A DNA stretch of 64,000 nt from Puia dinghuensis. Lineage in GTDB: Bacteria; Bacteroidota; Bacteroidia; Chitinophagales; Chitinophagaceae. Positions 25,022 to 33,371 of the stretch are shown here, piece by piece. The position numbers and the translations under genes are program-made. Positions within the stretch are counted from its first letter, which is position 1; every line of letters begins with the position of its first letter. The DNA lies in the NCBI RefSeq assembly GCF_014642875.1, contig NZ_BMJC01000002.1:186001-250000 (forward strand), read 5' to 3'. The notes below the pieces were generated by a model. The model was not told where the DNA came from, ran no database searches, and was given only the letters and a program-made list of their open reading frames with translations.

Positions 25022-25338
25022 CGTTTTACCCTTAGTTTCTCGATCATCTCCTCCCCAAGCCCTTCTGCGCTGATCCCAAATCCCGTCACCAGCAACCCTT
25101 TCTCCCCCTTACGCGATTCAATGGCGTAGACGATCGCCTCATCGGCCGGATCGCTATCCCCTTCAAACCGGTAGAACTCGGTGATCTCAAAATCCCCAGG
25201 CTTTAGGGACAGCGGTGTCTCTGAACAAGCGACACCCTCCGCCTCCAGATTAAAATCGATGTTATATCCTCTTTGTTTCAGCCCGTTGACGGCTTCGGCC
25301 ACCGTGTCATAAGTGAACATACATTCGGGATTGATCAT
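25018..25338 (-). CDS. Small conserved Bacteroidota protein (paralogue of 14607-14858)
   Basis: About 106 residues related to the protein at 14607: AVNGLKQRGYNIDFNLE, then LKPGDFEITEFYRFEG, DEAIVYAIESRKGEKGLLV, with an extra C-terminal segment (GFGISAEGLGEEMIEK). The family is often called phosphoribosylpyrophosphate synthetase, which its size and lack of catalytic motifs do not support. ATG 25338 is used; ATG 25320 is an alternative and the longer frame begins only with TTG. It overlaps the acetyltransferase by four bases, whereas its paralogue pairs with an NmrA-like gene, so the family travels with small-molecule enzymes. Confidence 0.7.
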   Translation of the reverse strand: MINPECMFTYDTVAEAVNGLKQRGYNIDFNLEAEGVACSETPLSLKPGDFEITEFYRFEGDSDPADEAIVYAIESRKGEKGLLVTGFGISAEGLGEEMIEKLRVKR

Positions 25339-25509
25339 TTTTATCAAAACGGAATATCCCTGCAATTTACGATCATTTTACAACTTACGGTCACATTCGC
25401 CCTGCGTTCTTGCACACCGGGAGCCCCGGTTTGTCCTGTCAACTCCCCGGGGTCCGATTCGGGTGCAGGCGCCGGCTGCCGCCGGCACCATCGGGTAAGG
25501 GTATGCGAT

Positions 25510-26322
25510 CTATGGCTGAATTCCGTATTTGTTGCAAACCGCGGCGTAGGTCATTTTCCTGGGGTCTTCAGTACCCTGCACCCCACCGGGAATGACGATG
25601 ACACGGTAATAATACCCGTAAACCACGGGGCCAACAGTAAAATTGGCAAGCGGCACAGGTTTATTGGTAACAGCCTGCGCATCGGTCAGCTGGAAAACGA
25701 TGCCGCCAGGCTGAAGAATGGACGTAAGGTTGACGTCTTCATTGTAGGCAACGCCGGATGCCACATGCGTCTGTATAAAAGTAGCTGGCAACTGCCAGCT
25801 GCCGTTGAAGGGCTGATAGCCGGCCGGCAAAGAGTCCCGCACATAAACAAGCACTACGCCGCGCTTGAGGATACTGTCACTGATAGCGCCCACGTTGATA
25901 GGATACGTCAGCGACCAGCTGGTATCCCCATTCACCAGCCTGACGCTATCCTTCACCCAGCTGTCCCCAATGAAGATTGTCCAGTTATAATAGATCACAT
26001 TAGCCGAACCCGCCGGGCCTGGGGCGCCTCGCAGGCTGACACCCGTACCCCAGCCGGAAGCCGTCTTTGGTCCGTATACCATGTCGCTGGTCTCATCGAC
26101 ATAATAGTCCCCGATATTTCCCAGTGTCGCAGCCGGAGCGCCATAGCCATTGTAGATCTGGGAACCCGCCGCGCCGGCGGCGCCTGCTGCACCCGTAGCC
26201 CCTGTTGCTCCGGTGGCGCCGGTAGCTCCTGCCGGACCTGCTTTAGAACACGCCTCGAAAAGTAAAAGGAGGTACACCACCAGGCAGCAATATCCCCGGA
26301 GGTTGAAAAAAGATGTCTTCAT
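25510..26322 (-). CDS. Collagen-like repeat lipoprotein
   Basis: A 270-residue lipoprotein: a hydrophobic signal with lipobox LFEAC (Cys near residue 25), followed by a Gly-X-Y collagen-like run of about eight triplets (GPAGATGATGATG, GAAGAAGAAG) and a second short run RGAPGPAG. The remaining 180 residues are a beta-rich domain of unknown type with YYNWTIFIGDSW and VVYGYYYRVIVIPGG. Bacterial collagen-like stretches form trimeric stalks; here a surface-anchored stalk with a C-terminal head is a reasonable inference. The repeat DNA is itself GC-rich and repetitive, so copy number may vary between strains. Confidence 0.75.
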   Translation of the reverse strand: MKTSFFNLRGYCCLVVYLLLLFEACSKAGPAGATGATGATGATGAAGAAGAAGSQIYNGYGAPAATLGNIGDYYVDETSDMVYGPKTASGWGTGVSLRGAPGPAGSANVIYYNWTIFIGDSWVKDSVRLVNGDTSWSLTYPINVGAISDSILKRGVVLVYVRDSLPAGYQPFNGSWQLPATFIQTHVASGVAYNEDVNLTSILQPGGIVFQLTDAQAVTNKPVPLANFTVGPVVYGYYYRVIVIPGGVQGTEDPRKMTYAAVCNKYGIQP

Positions 26323-26423
26323 GATAAAAGGTTTGGTGTTGCCGCGAAAATAATGACCCCACCAGCCGCCGCGGGGAGGATGTATGTAGACTACCTGATT
26401 TTGTATGTAAACGACTGCGGTGG

Positions 26424-26921
26424 TTAGATCAATTGGTGGGATTGTTTGACTACCCCCATCACGAACGTACTCTGTACATGGCCGATGTTCTCCACCTGGC
26501 CCAATTTGTTGACGTGAAAATCATAATACGCATCCATACTCTCCACCGCCACCTTCAGCATGAAATCGAACTCCCCGGAAATGATGTAACATTCCAGCAC
26601 CTCCCCCATCTCCTGCATCGTCTTGATAAACTTCGCTCCGCTTTTCTTGTTGTGTTCCTTCAACGACACATAACAAATGGCCAGCAGCCCCTTCTTCACC
26701 TTGGAATGATCCAGCAACGTCGCATACTGCCGGATGACGCCCGTCTCCTCCAGCCGGCGGATCCGCTCATGCACCGGAGTGGTGCTAAGATGAACTTTGG
26801 CAGCTATCTCCCTGACGGTGATCTTGGCGTTTTCCTGCAGCAGCCGCAGGATGGCCCTGTCCTTCTCATCCAGCTCGACCGGGCCATTAGCCGGTTTTTC
26901 TTTTTGGAGGTCTTTTTCCAT
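26424..26921 (-). CDS. Lrp/AsnC family transcriptional regulator
   Basis: A 165-residue Lrp/AsnC protein. N-terminal [23 protein letters not shown] and [21 protein letters not shown]-terminal RAM/AsnC ligand domain with [24 protein letters not shown] strands (here [20 protein letters not shown]). Such octameric regulators respond to amino acids. It is divergent from ahcY over about 110 bases of AT-rich sequence containing repeated GTTCTA/TAGAAC-like motifs, so it probably controls ahcY and itself. The likely effector is methionine or a related metabolite (inference from the neighbour). Confidence 0.9.
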   Translation of the reverse strand: MEKDLQKEKPANGPVELDEKDRAILRLLQENAKITVREIAAKVHLSTTPVHERIRRLEETGVIRQYATLLDHSKVKKGLLAICYVSLKEHNKKSGAKFIKTMQEMGEVLECYIISGEFDFMLKVAVESMDAYYDFHVNKLGQVENIGHVQSTFVMGVVKQSHQLI

Positions 26922-27012
26922 GGATTGCCCGTATTTTATTCTAACAAAATGTCAAAAAATCTATTTCTGTTCCAAATTTATAAACAATCGCTATATTTTT
27001 GTTCTACTAATT

Positions 27013-27020
27013 TACCTTTG
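27013..27020 (+). promoter_or_regulatory. -7 promoter box for ahcY
   Basis: TACCTTTG matches TAnnTTTG, 12 bases before the ahcY ATG at 27033, within the AT-rich region shared with the divergent lrp gene. Confidence 0.55.
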
Positions 27021-27032
27021 TTACAAATAAAA

Positions 27033-28367
27033 ATGAATTCCATGTCAACGAAAACTCAGAGCATCGATTTGAAGCTCCCTTATAAGGTGAAAGATATGAG
27101 TCTGGCCGAGTGGGGTCGGAAAGAGATCCGTCTGGCCGAAGCGGAAATGCCGGGCCTGATGGCGATCCGTGCGGAATATGGCAAGCAGAAGCCCCTCAAA
27201 GGAGCCCGCGTTGCCGGTTGCCTGCATATGACCATCCAAACTGCCGTTCTCATCGAGACCCTGGTAGAACTGGGCGCCGAAGTACGCTGGTCTTCCTGTA
27301 ACATCTTCTCCACCCAGGACCAGGCCGCTGCCGCTATCGCCGCTGCCGGTGTCGGAGTCTTCGCCTGGAAAGGTCAGACCCTGGAAGAAGCCGACTGGTG
27401 CATCGAGCAAACCCTGTTCTTTGGCAGCACCGATCGTCCTCTCAACATGATCCTCGATGACGGCGGCGATCTCACCAATATGGTATTCGACAAATATCCC
27501 GAACTCGTCCAGCATATCAAAGGCCTCAGCGAAGAGACCACCACCGGTGTGCACCGCTTGTACGAGCGTATGGAAAAAGGCACGCTCCCCATTCCTGCTA
27601 TCAACGTCAATGATTCCGTCACCAAGTCCAAATTCGACAACAAGTACGGTTGTAAGGAATCCCTCGTCGATGCTATCCGTCGTGCAACGGATGTCATGAT
27701 GGCTGGTAAGGTTGCCGTTGTAGGTAGCTATGGCGACGTAGGCAAGGGTTCTGCTGCATCCCTCAAGGGGGCAGGCTGCCGCGTCATCGTCACAGAGATC
27801 GACCCCATCTGCGCTCTTCAGGCTGCTATGGATGGTTTTGAAGTAAAGAAGATGGTGGATGCCGTAAAAGAAGCCGACATCATCGTCACCGCTTCCGGCT
27901 GCCGCGACCTCATCACGGAAAAGCACTTCCGTCTCATGAAGGACAAGGCTATCGTTTGTAACATCGGCCACTTCGACATCGAGATCGATATGGCATGGCT
28001 CAACAAGAACTACGGTAATACCAAGGATACTATCAAGCCCCAGGTCGACGTCTACAATATCGAAGGCAAGGATGTTATCGTGCTGGCAGAAGGCCGCCTC
28101 GTAAACCTGGGTTGCGCCACCGGCCATCCCTCGTTTGTGATGAGCAACTCCTTCTCCAACCAGACTCTCGCACAGATCGAACTGTGGGTCAACCACAGCA
28201 AATACGAGAACAAGGTCTATGTGTTGCCCAAGCTCCTCGATGAGAAGGTAGCCCGCCTCCATCTCGCCAAGATCGGTGTCGAACTCGACGAGCTCACCGA
28301 CGCCCAGGCCGCCTATCTCGGCATCCCCAAGGCCGGCCCCTTCAAACCCGAGCACTATCGCTACTAG
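27033..28367 (+). CDS. ahcY: S-adenosylhomocysteinase
   Basis: A 444-residue adenosylhomocysteinase that splits SAH into adenosine and homocysteine, relieving inhibition of methyltransferases. Visible marks are [12 protein letters not shown] near the N-terminus, the NAD-binding loop [20 protein letters not shown], the [20 protein letters not shown] substrate segment, and the C-terminal KPEHYRY tail that completes the neighbouring subunit's NAD site. ATG 27033 is chosen; ATG 27042 is nearly as good. Codon use is typical of a highly expressed gene. It is divergent from an Lrp regulator and ends in a strong terminator. No SAH riboswitch was recognised in the short leader. Confidence 0.96.
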   Translation: MNSMSTKTQSIDLKLPYKVKDMSLAEWGRKEIRLAEAEMPGLMAIRAEYGKQKPLKGARVAGCLHMTIQTAVLIETLVELGAEVRWSSCNIFSTQDQAAAAIAAAGVGVFAWKGQTLEEADWCIEQTLFFGSTDRPLNMILDDGGDLTNMVFDKYPELVQHIKGLSEETTTGVHRLYERMEKGTLPIPAINVNDSVTKSKFDNKYGCKESLVDAIRRATDVMMAGKVAVVGSYGDVGKGSAASLKGAGCRVIVTEIDPICALQAAMDGFEVKKMVDAVKEADIIVTASGCRDLITEKHFRLMKDKAIVCNIGHFDIEIDMAWLNKNYGNTKDTIKPQVDVYNIEGKDVIVLAEGRLVNLGCATGHPSFVMSNSFSNQTLAQIELWVNHSKYENKVYVLPKLLDEKVARLHLAKIGVELDELTDAQAAYLGIPKAGPFKPEHYRY

Positions 28368-28390
28368 TCGTCACCCACGACCAAACATAC

Positions 28391-28420
28391 AGCCCGCTTC
28401 ACAGGAAGCGGGCTTTTTTA
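28391..28420 (+). terminator. Terminator of ahcY
   Basis: Perfect 10-bp stem AGCCCGCTTC (28391-28400) and GAAGCGGGCT (28405-28414) with ACAG loop and a T run. Confidence 0.9.
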
Positions 28421-28446
28421 TTGACAGAGCTGGTATCGCAGCGTAA

Positions 28447-29826
28447 TTAAAAGTTCGTCAGGACGATCTTATGTTCGTCCCGGTCATAATAGGCATACAC
28501 GTATTTCCCGCCGTTCTCAAACAAACTTTCCCCCGCCGGCGGTATGCTGATCTTCTTTCTATAATCCACTATCCGGTCACCAATACCTCTCGTCACCGGT
28601 CCTGGCACATGCTCCAGGGTAGTAGAATCCATGAGCAGCTTAAACCCCGAAGACTCGATCGAGGTTGACCGGCTATACAACGGCGCCGAACCGGGCCCCC
28701 CACTCCTTCTCAAGGTTGTCTCCTCCTTCCAAGCCCCGATGGTAAGCCCGATCCGTCCGCTGTCTTCGCGACTGACGATGAGCACCGAACTGCCCTCGTA
28801 CATCATTTTGAGTAGCTGCCATAGCTTTGGTTGCTCCCGTGACTTCTTCCCGGAAAGAGGACCGTCCAAATCGATCGGTGTGTTTATAAATAGGCTGTCC
28901 CCGAATGATCTGGCGGTATATTCGCGAAGCAACGAGCCACTATGGAAATCCCTCACCTGCAAATCCATCTTTTGGTCGTCGGCCGAAACAAAAAACAATT
29001 TATCATCGAGCAGAAAAGAGTTGTCTGTATAATTGGCCCTACCCGGTTGCGTCTCCTGGATGTCATTGTGAATCACCTTCCTGAGACCCACCTTCTTCGT
29101 CTGCACATCGAAGCTGAAGATCGCCGTGACGCCTTTCTGCCAACTGTTCATCAAGAGAAACAGCGTATCATGCATCCAATACAGCTTATTGGGAACATGC
29201 CCGAGATCCCGGTTCAACTGCAAGCCCGGGTCGATCTTCACGACCGTGACATCGCGACCGAAATTGCCGTCATACTCGGTCAGCGCTTTCCAGACCCCGT
29301 TTTCAAAAGAATAGTGCAAGGTATCAATGCGCTGATCCTCACCAAAATCATAAATAGTAAATTGAGATTCTTTTTTGTTGACAGCAAAATACAGAAAACG
29401 ATCCCCACAGCTGATCTCTTCCACCGCGCTTTCATGCCGCATGTCAAACAGCACTACAAAGTCACTATGCGTGCCCTTGACAATGTCCAATACCCATACA
29501 TGCAGGATAGGGTTAGTGTTGGGGCCCGTAGGCTGCAGGAAGGCATAGACCTTACCCCCCTTCATGAACCCGCCTAAAAACTGCTCGGATTGCAGCCGGT
29601 TGAAATAAAAATGCTGAATAACCGCCTGTTTACTGTCCAAAACAAATGCACGGACACTGTCGCCATTACATAGAAACAAACAACTATTCAACTTCTCTCG
29701 GTCGGAAATCGTATGCAGTTCGATGCTTTTCCCGCGCCAGCCGATAGGTTCCTCGTAAAATTTTTCCTGAGCACACACGGACAAGGCTAGTAAAAGGGGC
29801 AAAAGGGAAAGGATAGATTTACTCAT
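28447..29826 (-). CDS. Secreted protein of unknown function
   Basis: A 459-residue protein with a signal peptide (MSKSILSLLPLLLALSVCAQ). No known family was recognised. The body alternates short beta strands and turns (FYFNRLQSEQFLGGFMKGGK, LYWMHDTLFLLMNSWQKG, FLLDDKLFFVSADDQKMDL), which resembles a beta-propeller or similar repeated-sheet fold, but this is a guess. It lacks a lipobox and C-terminal sorting domain, so it is most likely periplasmic. It follows the YeiH-type gene by 71 bases on the same strand and may be the end of that run of genes. Confidence 0.7.
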   Translation of the reverse strand: MSKSILSLLPLLLALSVCAQEKFYEEPIGWRGKSIELHTISDREKLNSCLFLCNGDSVRAFVLDSKQAVIQHFYFNRLQSEQFLGGFMKGGKVYAFLQPTGPNTNPILHVWVLDIVKGTHSDFVVLFDMRHESAVEEISCGDRFLYFAVNKKESQFTIYDFGEDQRIDTLHYSFENGVWKALTEYDGNFGRDVTVVKIDPGLQLNRDLGHVPNKLYWMHDTLFLLMNSWQKGVTAIFSFDVQTKKVGLRKVIHNDIQETQPGRANYTDNSFLLDDKLFFVSADDQKMDLQVRDFHSGSLLREYTARSFGDSLFINTPIDLDGPLSGKKSREQPKLWQLLKMMYEGSSVLIVSREDSGRIGLTIGAWKEETTLRRSGGPGSAPLYSRSTSIESSGFKLLMDSTTLEHVPGPVTRGIGDRIVDYRKKISIPPAGESLFENGGKYVYAYYDRDEHKIVLTNF

Positions 29827-29897
29827 ATAGGAAGCGTTTTTCTACGGTGATCGTCACCCGCGTCAAGTTAGAAATTTAATGCAAGAACCGCAAATTC

Positions 29898-30863
29898 CTA
29901 ACCTGCCAACCCCATCACCGCCCACAACGTCGCCCCCGCGATCAGCACCCACACAATCACTCCCTGCACCAGCGGCCGCACCCCCGTCTGCCGAAGCACC
30001 TGTCTCGATAAGCCGCTCCCGATAAGAAACAACGTCAGCGTCAACCCCGCATGCGAAGCCCCCACGATCACATGACTCACCGCCGGCATCGGCACCCAGG
30101 TATTCCACAGGATGGCCAGCACGAACAACCCGATAAAATACGGAACCTTCACCTTCGCCCCACCCTTGCGCGCCGCACCGCCCCGAAAGAACAAAGCCGC
30201 CAGCAGCGACACCGGGATGATCCAAAGCGCCCGCGCCAGCTTCACCGTCGTAGCGATCTGCAACGCCTCTGGTCCATATCTCCCCGCAGCCCCTACCACA
30301 CTACTGGTGTCGTGTATCGCTATCGCACTCCACAGCCCAAACTGCGCCTGGCTCAACCCCAGCCAATGCCCCACCACCGGGAATACAAACAGTGCAACAG
30401 AATTGAGGATAAACACCGCACCCAGCGCCACAGATACCTGACGCTCTTCCGCCCTGATCACCGGGGCAAGCGCAGCAATGGCGCTCCCGCCACAAATGGC
30501 CGTCCCCCCGGAGATGAGCAGCGATGTCTTTTTATCGATCTTCATCCAAAACCCCAGCAACAACCCAAAACCCAATGTTCCAGCAATCGATACCACGGTA
30601 AACAAAAACCCTTCGCGTCCTGCCTTCAATGCGGTAGCGGCATTCATGCCAAACCCAAGCCCCACCACCGACACCTGCAGCAGGATATGCGTCGCCTTAT
30701 GATTCAGATGTAAAAAAGGATGCCCGACAAAAAGGGCGATGATCAGCCCCAGCACAAGGGCCAGCGGCGGCGTCACCAGCGGGGTAAGACAAAACAATAC
30801 CGCCACCGCAAAGACCATCTGTCTGATAGAAATGTGCCTGTCAAGAACCTTACTCGTGTCCAT
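29898..30863 (-). CDS. YeiH/UPF0324 family putative sulfate exporter
   Basis: A 321-residue membrane protein with about ten hydrophobic helices. Family marks include LVIALFVGHPFL-like first helix, SVVGLGFGMNAATALKAGRE, LLISGGTAICGGSAIAALAPV and AIAIHDTSSVVGAAGRYG. The GGTAICGGSAI and HDTSSVVGA loops are the most conserved parts of the YeiH family, described as putative sulfate or sulfonate exporters. An upstream LysR gene is the usual companion in other bacteria (YeiE-YeiH), here in the same direction with an 87-base gap. The substrate remains unproven. Confidence 0.88.
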   Translation of the reverse strand: MDTSKVLDRHISIRQMVFAVAVLFCLTPLVTPPLALVLGLIIALFVGHPFLHLNHKATHILLQVSVVGLGFGMNAATALKAGREGFLFTVVSIAGTLGFGLLLGFWMKIDKKTSLLISGGTAICGGSAIAALAPVIRAEERQVSVALGAVFILNSVALFVFPVVGHWLGLSQAQFGLWSAIAIHDTSSVVGAAGRYGPEALQIATTVKLARALWIIPVSLLAALFFRGGAARKGGAKVKVPYFIGLFVLAILWNTWVPMPAVSHVIVGASHAGLTLTLFLIGSGLSRQVLRQTGVRPLVQGVIVWVLIAGATLWAVMGLAG

Positions 30864-30950
30864 AGATTTACTATTTTCCTGGACACAAAGGTCTATCTCA
30901 AACCCGCCGAAAAGAAATTGCTATTCGTAATGACTGATAACATAAAGTTA

Positions 30951-31847
30951 TCAGAGCTTCCGGTAATGCAGCGCAAATCGCATAAACAACTCCGGCAGCG
31001 CCTGCGCCTCTCCCTGCAACCGCGCAAAATAGAAGTTTCGCTCGATGGAAAGCCCCTTCACATCGACGATCACACATTCATTATTTTGTAGCTCCTTCGT
31101 CACCGCATGAACAGACAGGAAAGCCATACAGGGCGCATGCAGCAGGTAGGATTTGATCATCTCCGTGCTGTTCAATTGCATCTCCTTTTGCAACTGTGAC
31201 AACTTTATCCCAACCCCCTTCAACGCGTGCGCCAGCACCTCCAGCGTCCCCGACCCGGGCTCCCGTAACAACAGGGGTATCCGCGTCAGCTCCTCCGGCT
31301 TGATATACTGCCGCCGGGCCAGCGGATGCCCGGGGTTGCTCACCAGCACGATCTCATCTTTCATAAAATCGGTATATCGGATTGCCGCATTCCGCGAATG
31401 CCCCTCCACGATACCCAGATCGATCTCCTCCCCCTCCAGTGCCTGCTCGATCTGCTGCGTATTTCCACTCACCATGCTCACCTGTATAGCTGTATACCGG
31501 CTATGAAAATCCGCCAGGATCGGCGGGATGATATACGGTGCCGCCGTCATGCTTCCACCCAGGATCAGCTTTCCGCTATGGCCCTGCGTCAGGCTGCTCA
31601 TATCGAACTCGAGATTACGGTACACGGCAAACAATGTCTCGGTATGCTGCAACAGCCGTTTGCCTGCCGGCGCCAGCCGGATACGCGTCCCGTTGCGCTC
31701 GAAAAGCTTCACTTTGAAATGCTGCTCCAGTTCATGGATATGCCGCGTCACCGCAGGCTGGGTGATGAAGAGTTCCTTTGCCGCCTTGGTAAAGTTGAGC
31801 CGCTTGGCTACGGTATGAAACACCTGTAAGCGAAAATCAAATGTCAT
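30951..31847 (-). CDS. LysR family transcriptional regulator
   Basis: A 298-residue LysR regulator: N-terminal winged HTH (LQVFHTVAKRLNFTKAAKEL, FITQPAVTRHIHELEQHF), linker helix, then a periplasmic-binding-protein-like effector domain (GKLILGGSMTAAPYIIPPIL, DLGIVEGHS). It lies between the tandem P460 haem protein (3 bases upstream, effectively the same message) and the YeiH exporter. In Escherichia coli the LysR protein YeiE pairs with YeiH, and this one has the CysB/YeiE-like size and layout, so control of the exporter by a sulfur-anion or similar ligand is a reasonable inference. Confidence 0.9.
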   Translation of the reverse strand: MTFDFRLQVFHTVAKRLNFTKAAKELFITQPAVTRHIHELEQHFKVKLFERNGTRIRLAPAGKRLLQHTETLFAVYRNLEFDMSSLTQGHSGKLILGGSMTAAPYIIPPILADFHSRYTAIQVSMVSGNTQQIEQALEGEEIDLGIVEGHSRNAAIRYTDFMKDEIVLVSNPGHPLARRQYIKPEELTRIPLLLREPGSGTLEVLAHALKGVGIKLSQLQKEMQLNSTEMIKSYLLHAPCMAFLSVHAVTKELQNNECVIVDVKGLSIERNFYFARLQGEAQALPELFMRFALHYRKL

Positions 31848-31850
31848 AGA

Positions 31851-33260
31851 CTATGGCAGAACCGATGCCTTTAGAGTCGCAATATAATGCACGCGATCCG
31901 CACCCATAGCCGTCCCTGACATCTTTTTCAACGGCATCCCCTGATAACTGCTCCAGTGAACCTCTCCCCCGGGGGTATAATCCACCGTTTCCACCTTCAC
32001 CAACGCCTTTGGTATCCTTCCGCCAAACCAATGAGGGTCATCCCGCTGCGACCAGGTCACAAGTGCATAGAATGCTCCGGGATAGGAAGCCTGACCACTC
32101 CGGGCAGCCTTCACTGCCAGATCGTTGCCATAGAGGGTTGACATCGTTCCTTCCCGCGGATTGACCATCGTCGTGATCACCTTCCCCATCAACGGATGTT
32201 TGTCCACACTGTCCGGCAAATATGCCGCCTGGTCATAAAGCGAGAGCGTATCGGCCAGCGGAAAGGTGAAGGTATGATCGGTCTTACCCAATGGCCGGTG
32301 ACAGTTGACACATTCGCTTACAAAAGAAGCATCTTTCCCATAAGGCTTAAGGGCAAGCCCCCCGACCCAGCGGGCCCACCCCCAGCCAAAGGATGAGGAA
32401 AACAGCTGGTGGTCCCTGACCATAAACTCCACCTGCTTAAACGCCCCGGCATGTATCTCTCCCGACGAATCCGGCAGCTGGTCCCAGGCCACCTTGGCGA
32501 ATACAGCGCCGTCCGGCCAGGGGTAGCCATGACCCTCCCGGATAGCTTTTACGGCAACATCATTGGCAAGGATAAGCCGCAGTGTCCCGTTGTCATACCG
32601 CTCGGTCGTAGAAACAGCCCGCCAGTTGGCAAACCCCGCAAGTGACACATAGCCAATGCCGTTATATTCGTCCTTCACTGCTGCCGCGTCGACTTTCACA
32701 CCCGCCGCATCCGCGCCTCCGCCTCCCGTACCCTTCGCCGCACCCGCGGAAGCCACCCATTGTGCATACTGCTCCGCCGCAGCCCGCCGCCGCGACGTAT
32801 CCACCGTCGGGTGATACCCCAGCGAAAGCGCATATTGCTTCAACACCGCCAGTTCTCCGGCGCTTATCACCCTGCCATGATGCAAAGCCGTATACTGGGC
32901 CAATGGCATACCCCCTTGCTCCACCTGCATGATGCACTCGAACAGCTTAGCCGCCTGCTGCGCCTTGGGCAGGCTGTCGAATCGGGAAAAATTCAACGCC
33001 TCCCGGCCCTCCTTCACATCACTGACCACAAACCAATAGGCCGGCGCCGGCTGATCAAACCAGGCAAGCCGGGTCTCATTCGAATGACAATCATAACAGG
33101 CCCGCTTGAGAATGGCCTTGACTTCCGGTGGCGCCTGCAGATCGGCAGTCACCGGTGGATGATCCAGCGGCGGCCGGATCAGCTGTATCGCAATAAAAAT
33201 GGCTAAACAAATAAGCAGGATTATCCTCACCTTCTTCCAAAACGGGCGAACTGGTTTCAT
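31851..33260 (-). CDS. Haem-binding protein with tandem cytochrome P460-like domains
   Basis: About 469 residues. A single N-terminal transmembrane helix (RIILLICLAIFIAIQLI) anchors it, with the rest outside the inner membrane. Residues about 30-150 form a haem-binding domain with CYDCH (residues 55-59). A cytochrome P460 domain follows, with LANDVAVKAIREGHGYP and a haem motif ECVNCH near residue 315. A third part repeats the P460 pattern (GNDLAVKAARSG, YALVTWSQ, VKVETVDY) but lacks any CxxCH. P460 cytochromes in other bacteria oxidise hydroxylamine or detoxify NO. ATG 33260 gives the anchor helix. It is three bases from the LysR gene. Confidence 0.78.
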   Translation of the reverse strand: MKPVRPFWKKVRIILLICLAIFIAIQLIRPPLDHPPVTADLQAPPEVKAILKRACYDCHSNETRLAWFDQPAPAYWFVVSDVKEGREALNFSRFDSLPKAQQAAKLFECIMQVEQGGMPLAQYTALHHGRVISAGELAVLKQYALSLGYHPTVDTSRRRAAAEQYAQWVASAGAAKGTGGGGADAAGVKVDAAAVKDEYNGIGYVSLAGFANWRAVSTTERYDNGTLRLILANDVAVKAIREGHGYPWPDGAVFAKVAWDQLPDSSGEIHAGAFKQVEFMVRDHQLFSSSFGWGWARWVGGLALKPYGKDASFVSECVNCHRPLGKTDHTFTFPLADTLSLYDQAAYLPDSVDKHPLMGKVITTMVNPREGTMSTLYGNDLAVKAARSGQASYPGAFYALVTWSQRDDPHWFGGRIPKALVKVETVDYTPGGEVHWSSYQGMPLKKMSGTAMGADRVHYIATLKASVLP

Positions 33261-33371
33261 CTGATATGCTTTTAATGCGGTGCAAATTATTGGCTTACCA
33301 TTATCCCCCATCCCCCAATAGCCGATCGGGGATCATCCGTCGCCCAATCGGCCAAATCGCTCGGTGAAAGC

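Noticed and set aside
25273-26265. A 330-codon frame opposite the collagen-like lipoprotein
   Set aside because: The minus-strand product has a lipobox and Gly-X-Y repeats; the plus-strand one has no features.
26940-27033. Possible SAH or SAM riboswitch in front of ahcY
   Set aside because: The leader after the -7 box is only about 12 bases, too short for a riboswitch.
27045-28355. A 436-codon open frame antisense to ahcY
   Set aside because: ahcY is unmistakable; the antisense product is a composition artefact rich in Gly, Val and Asp.
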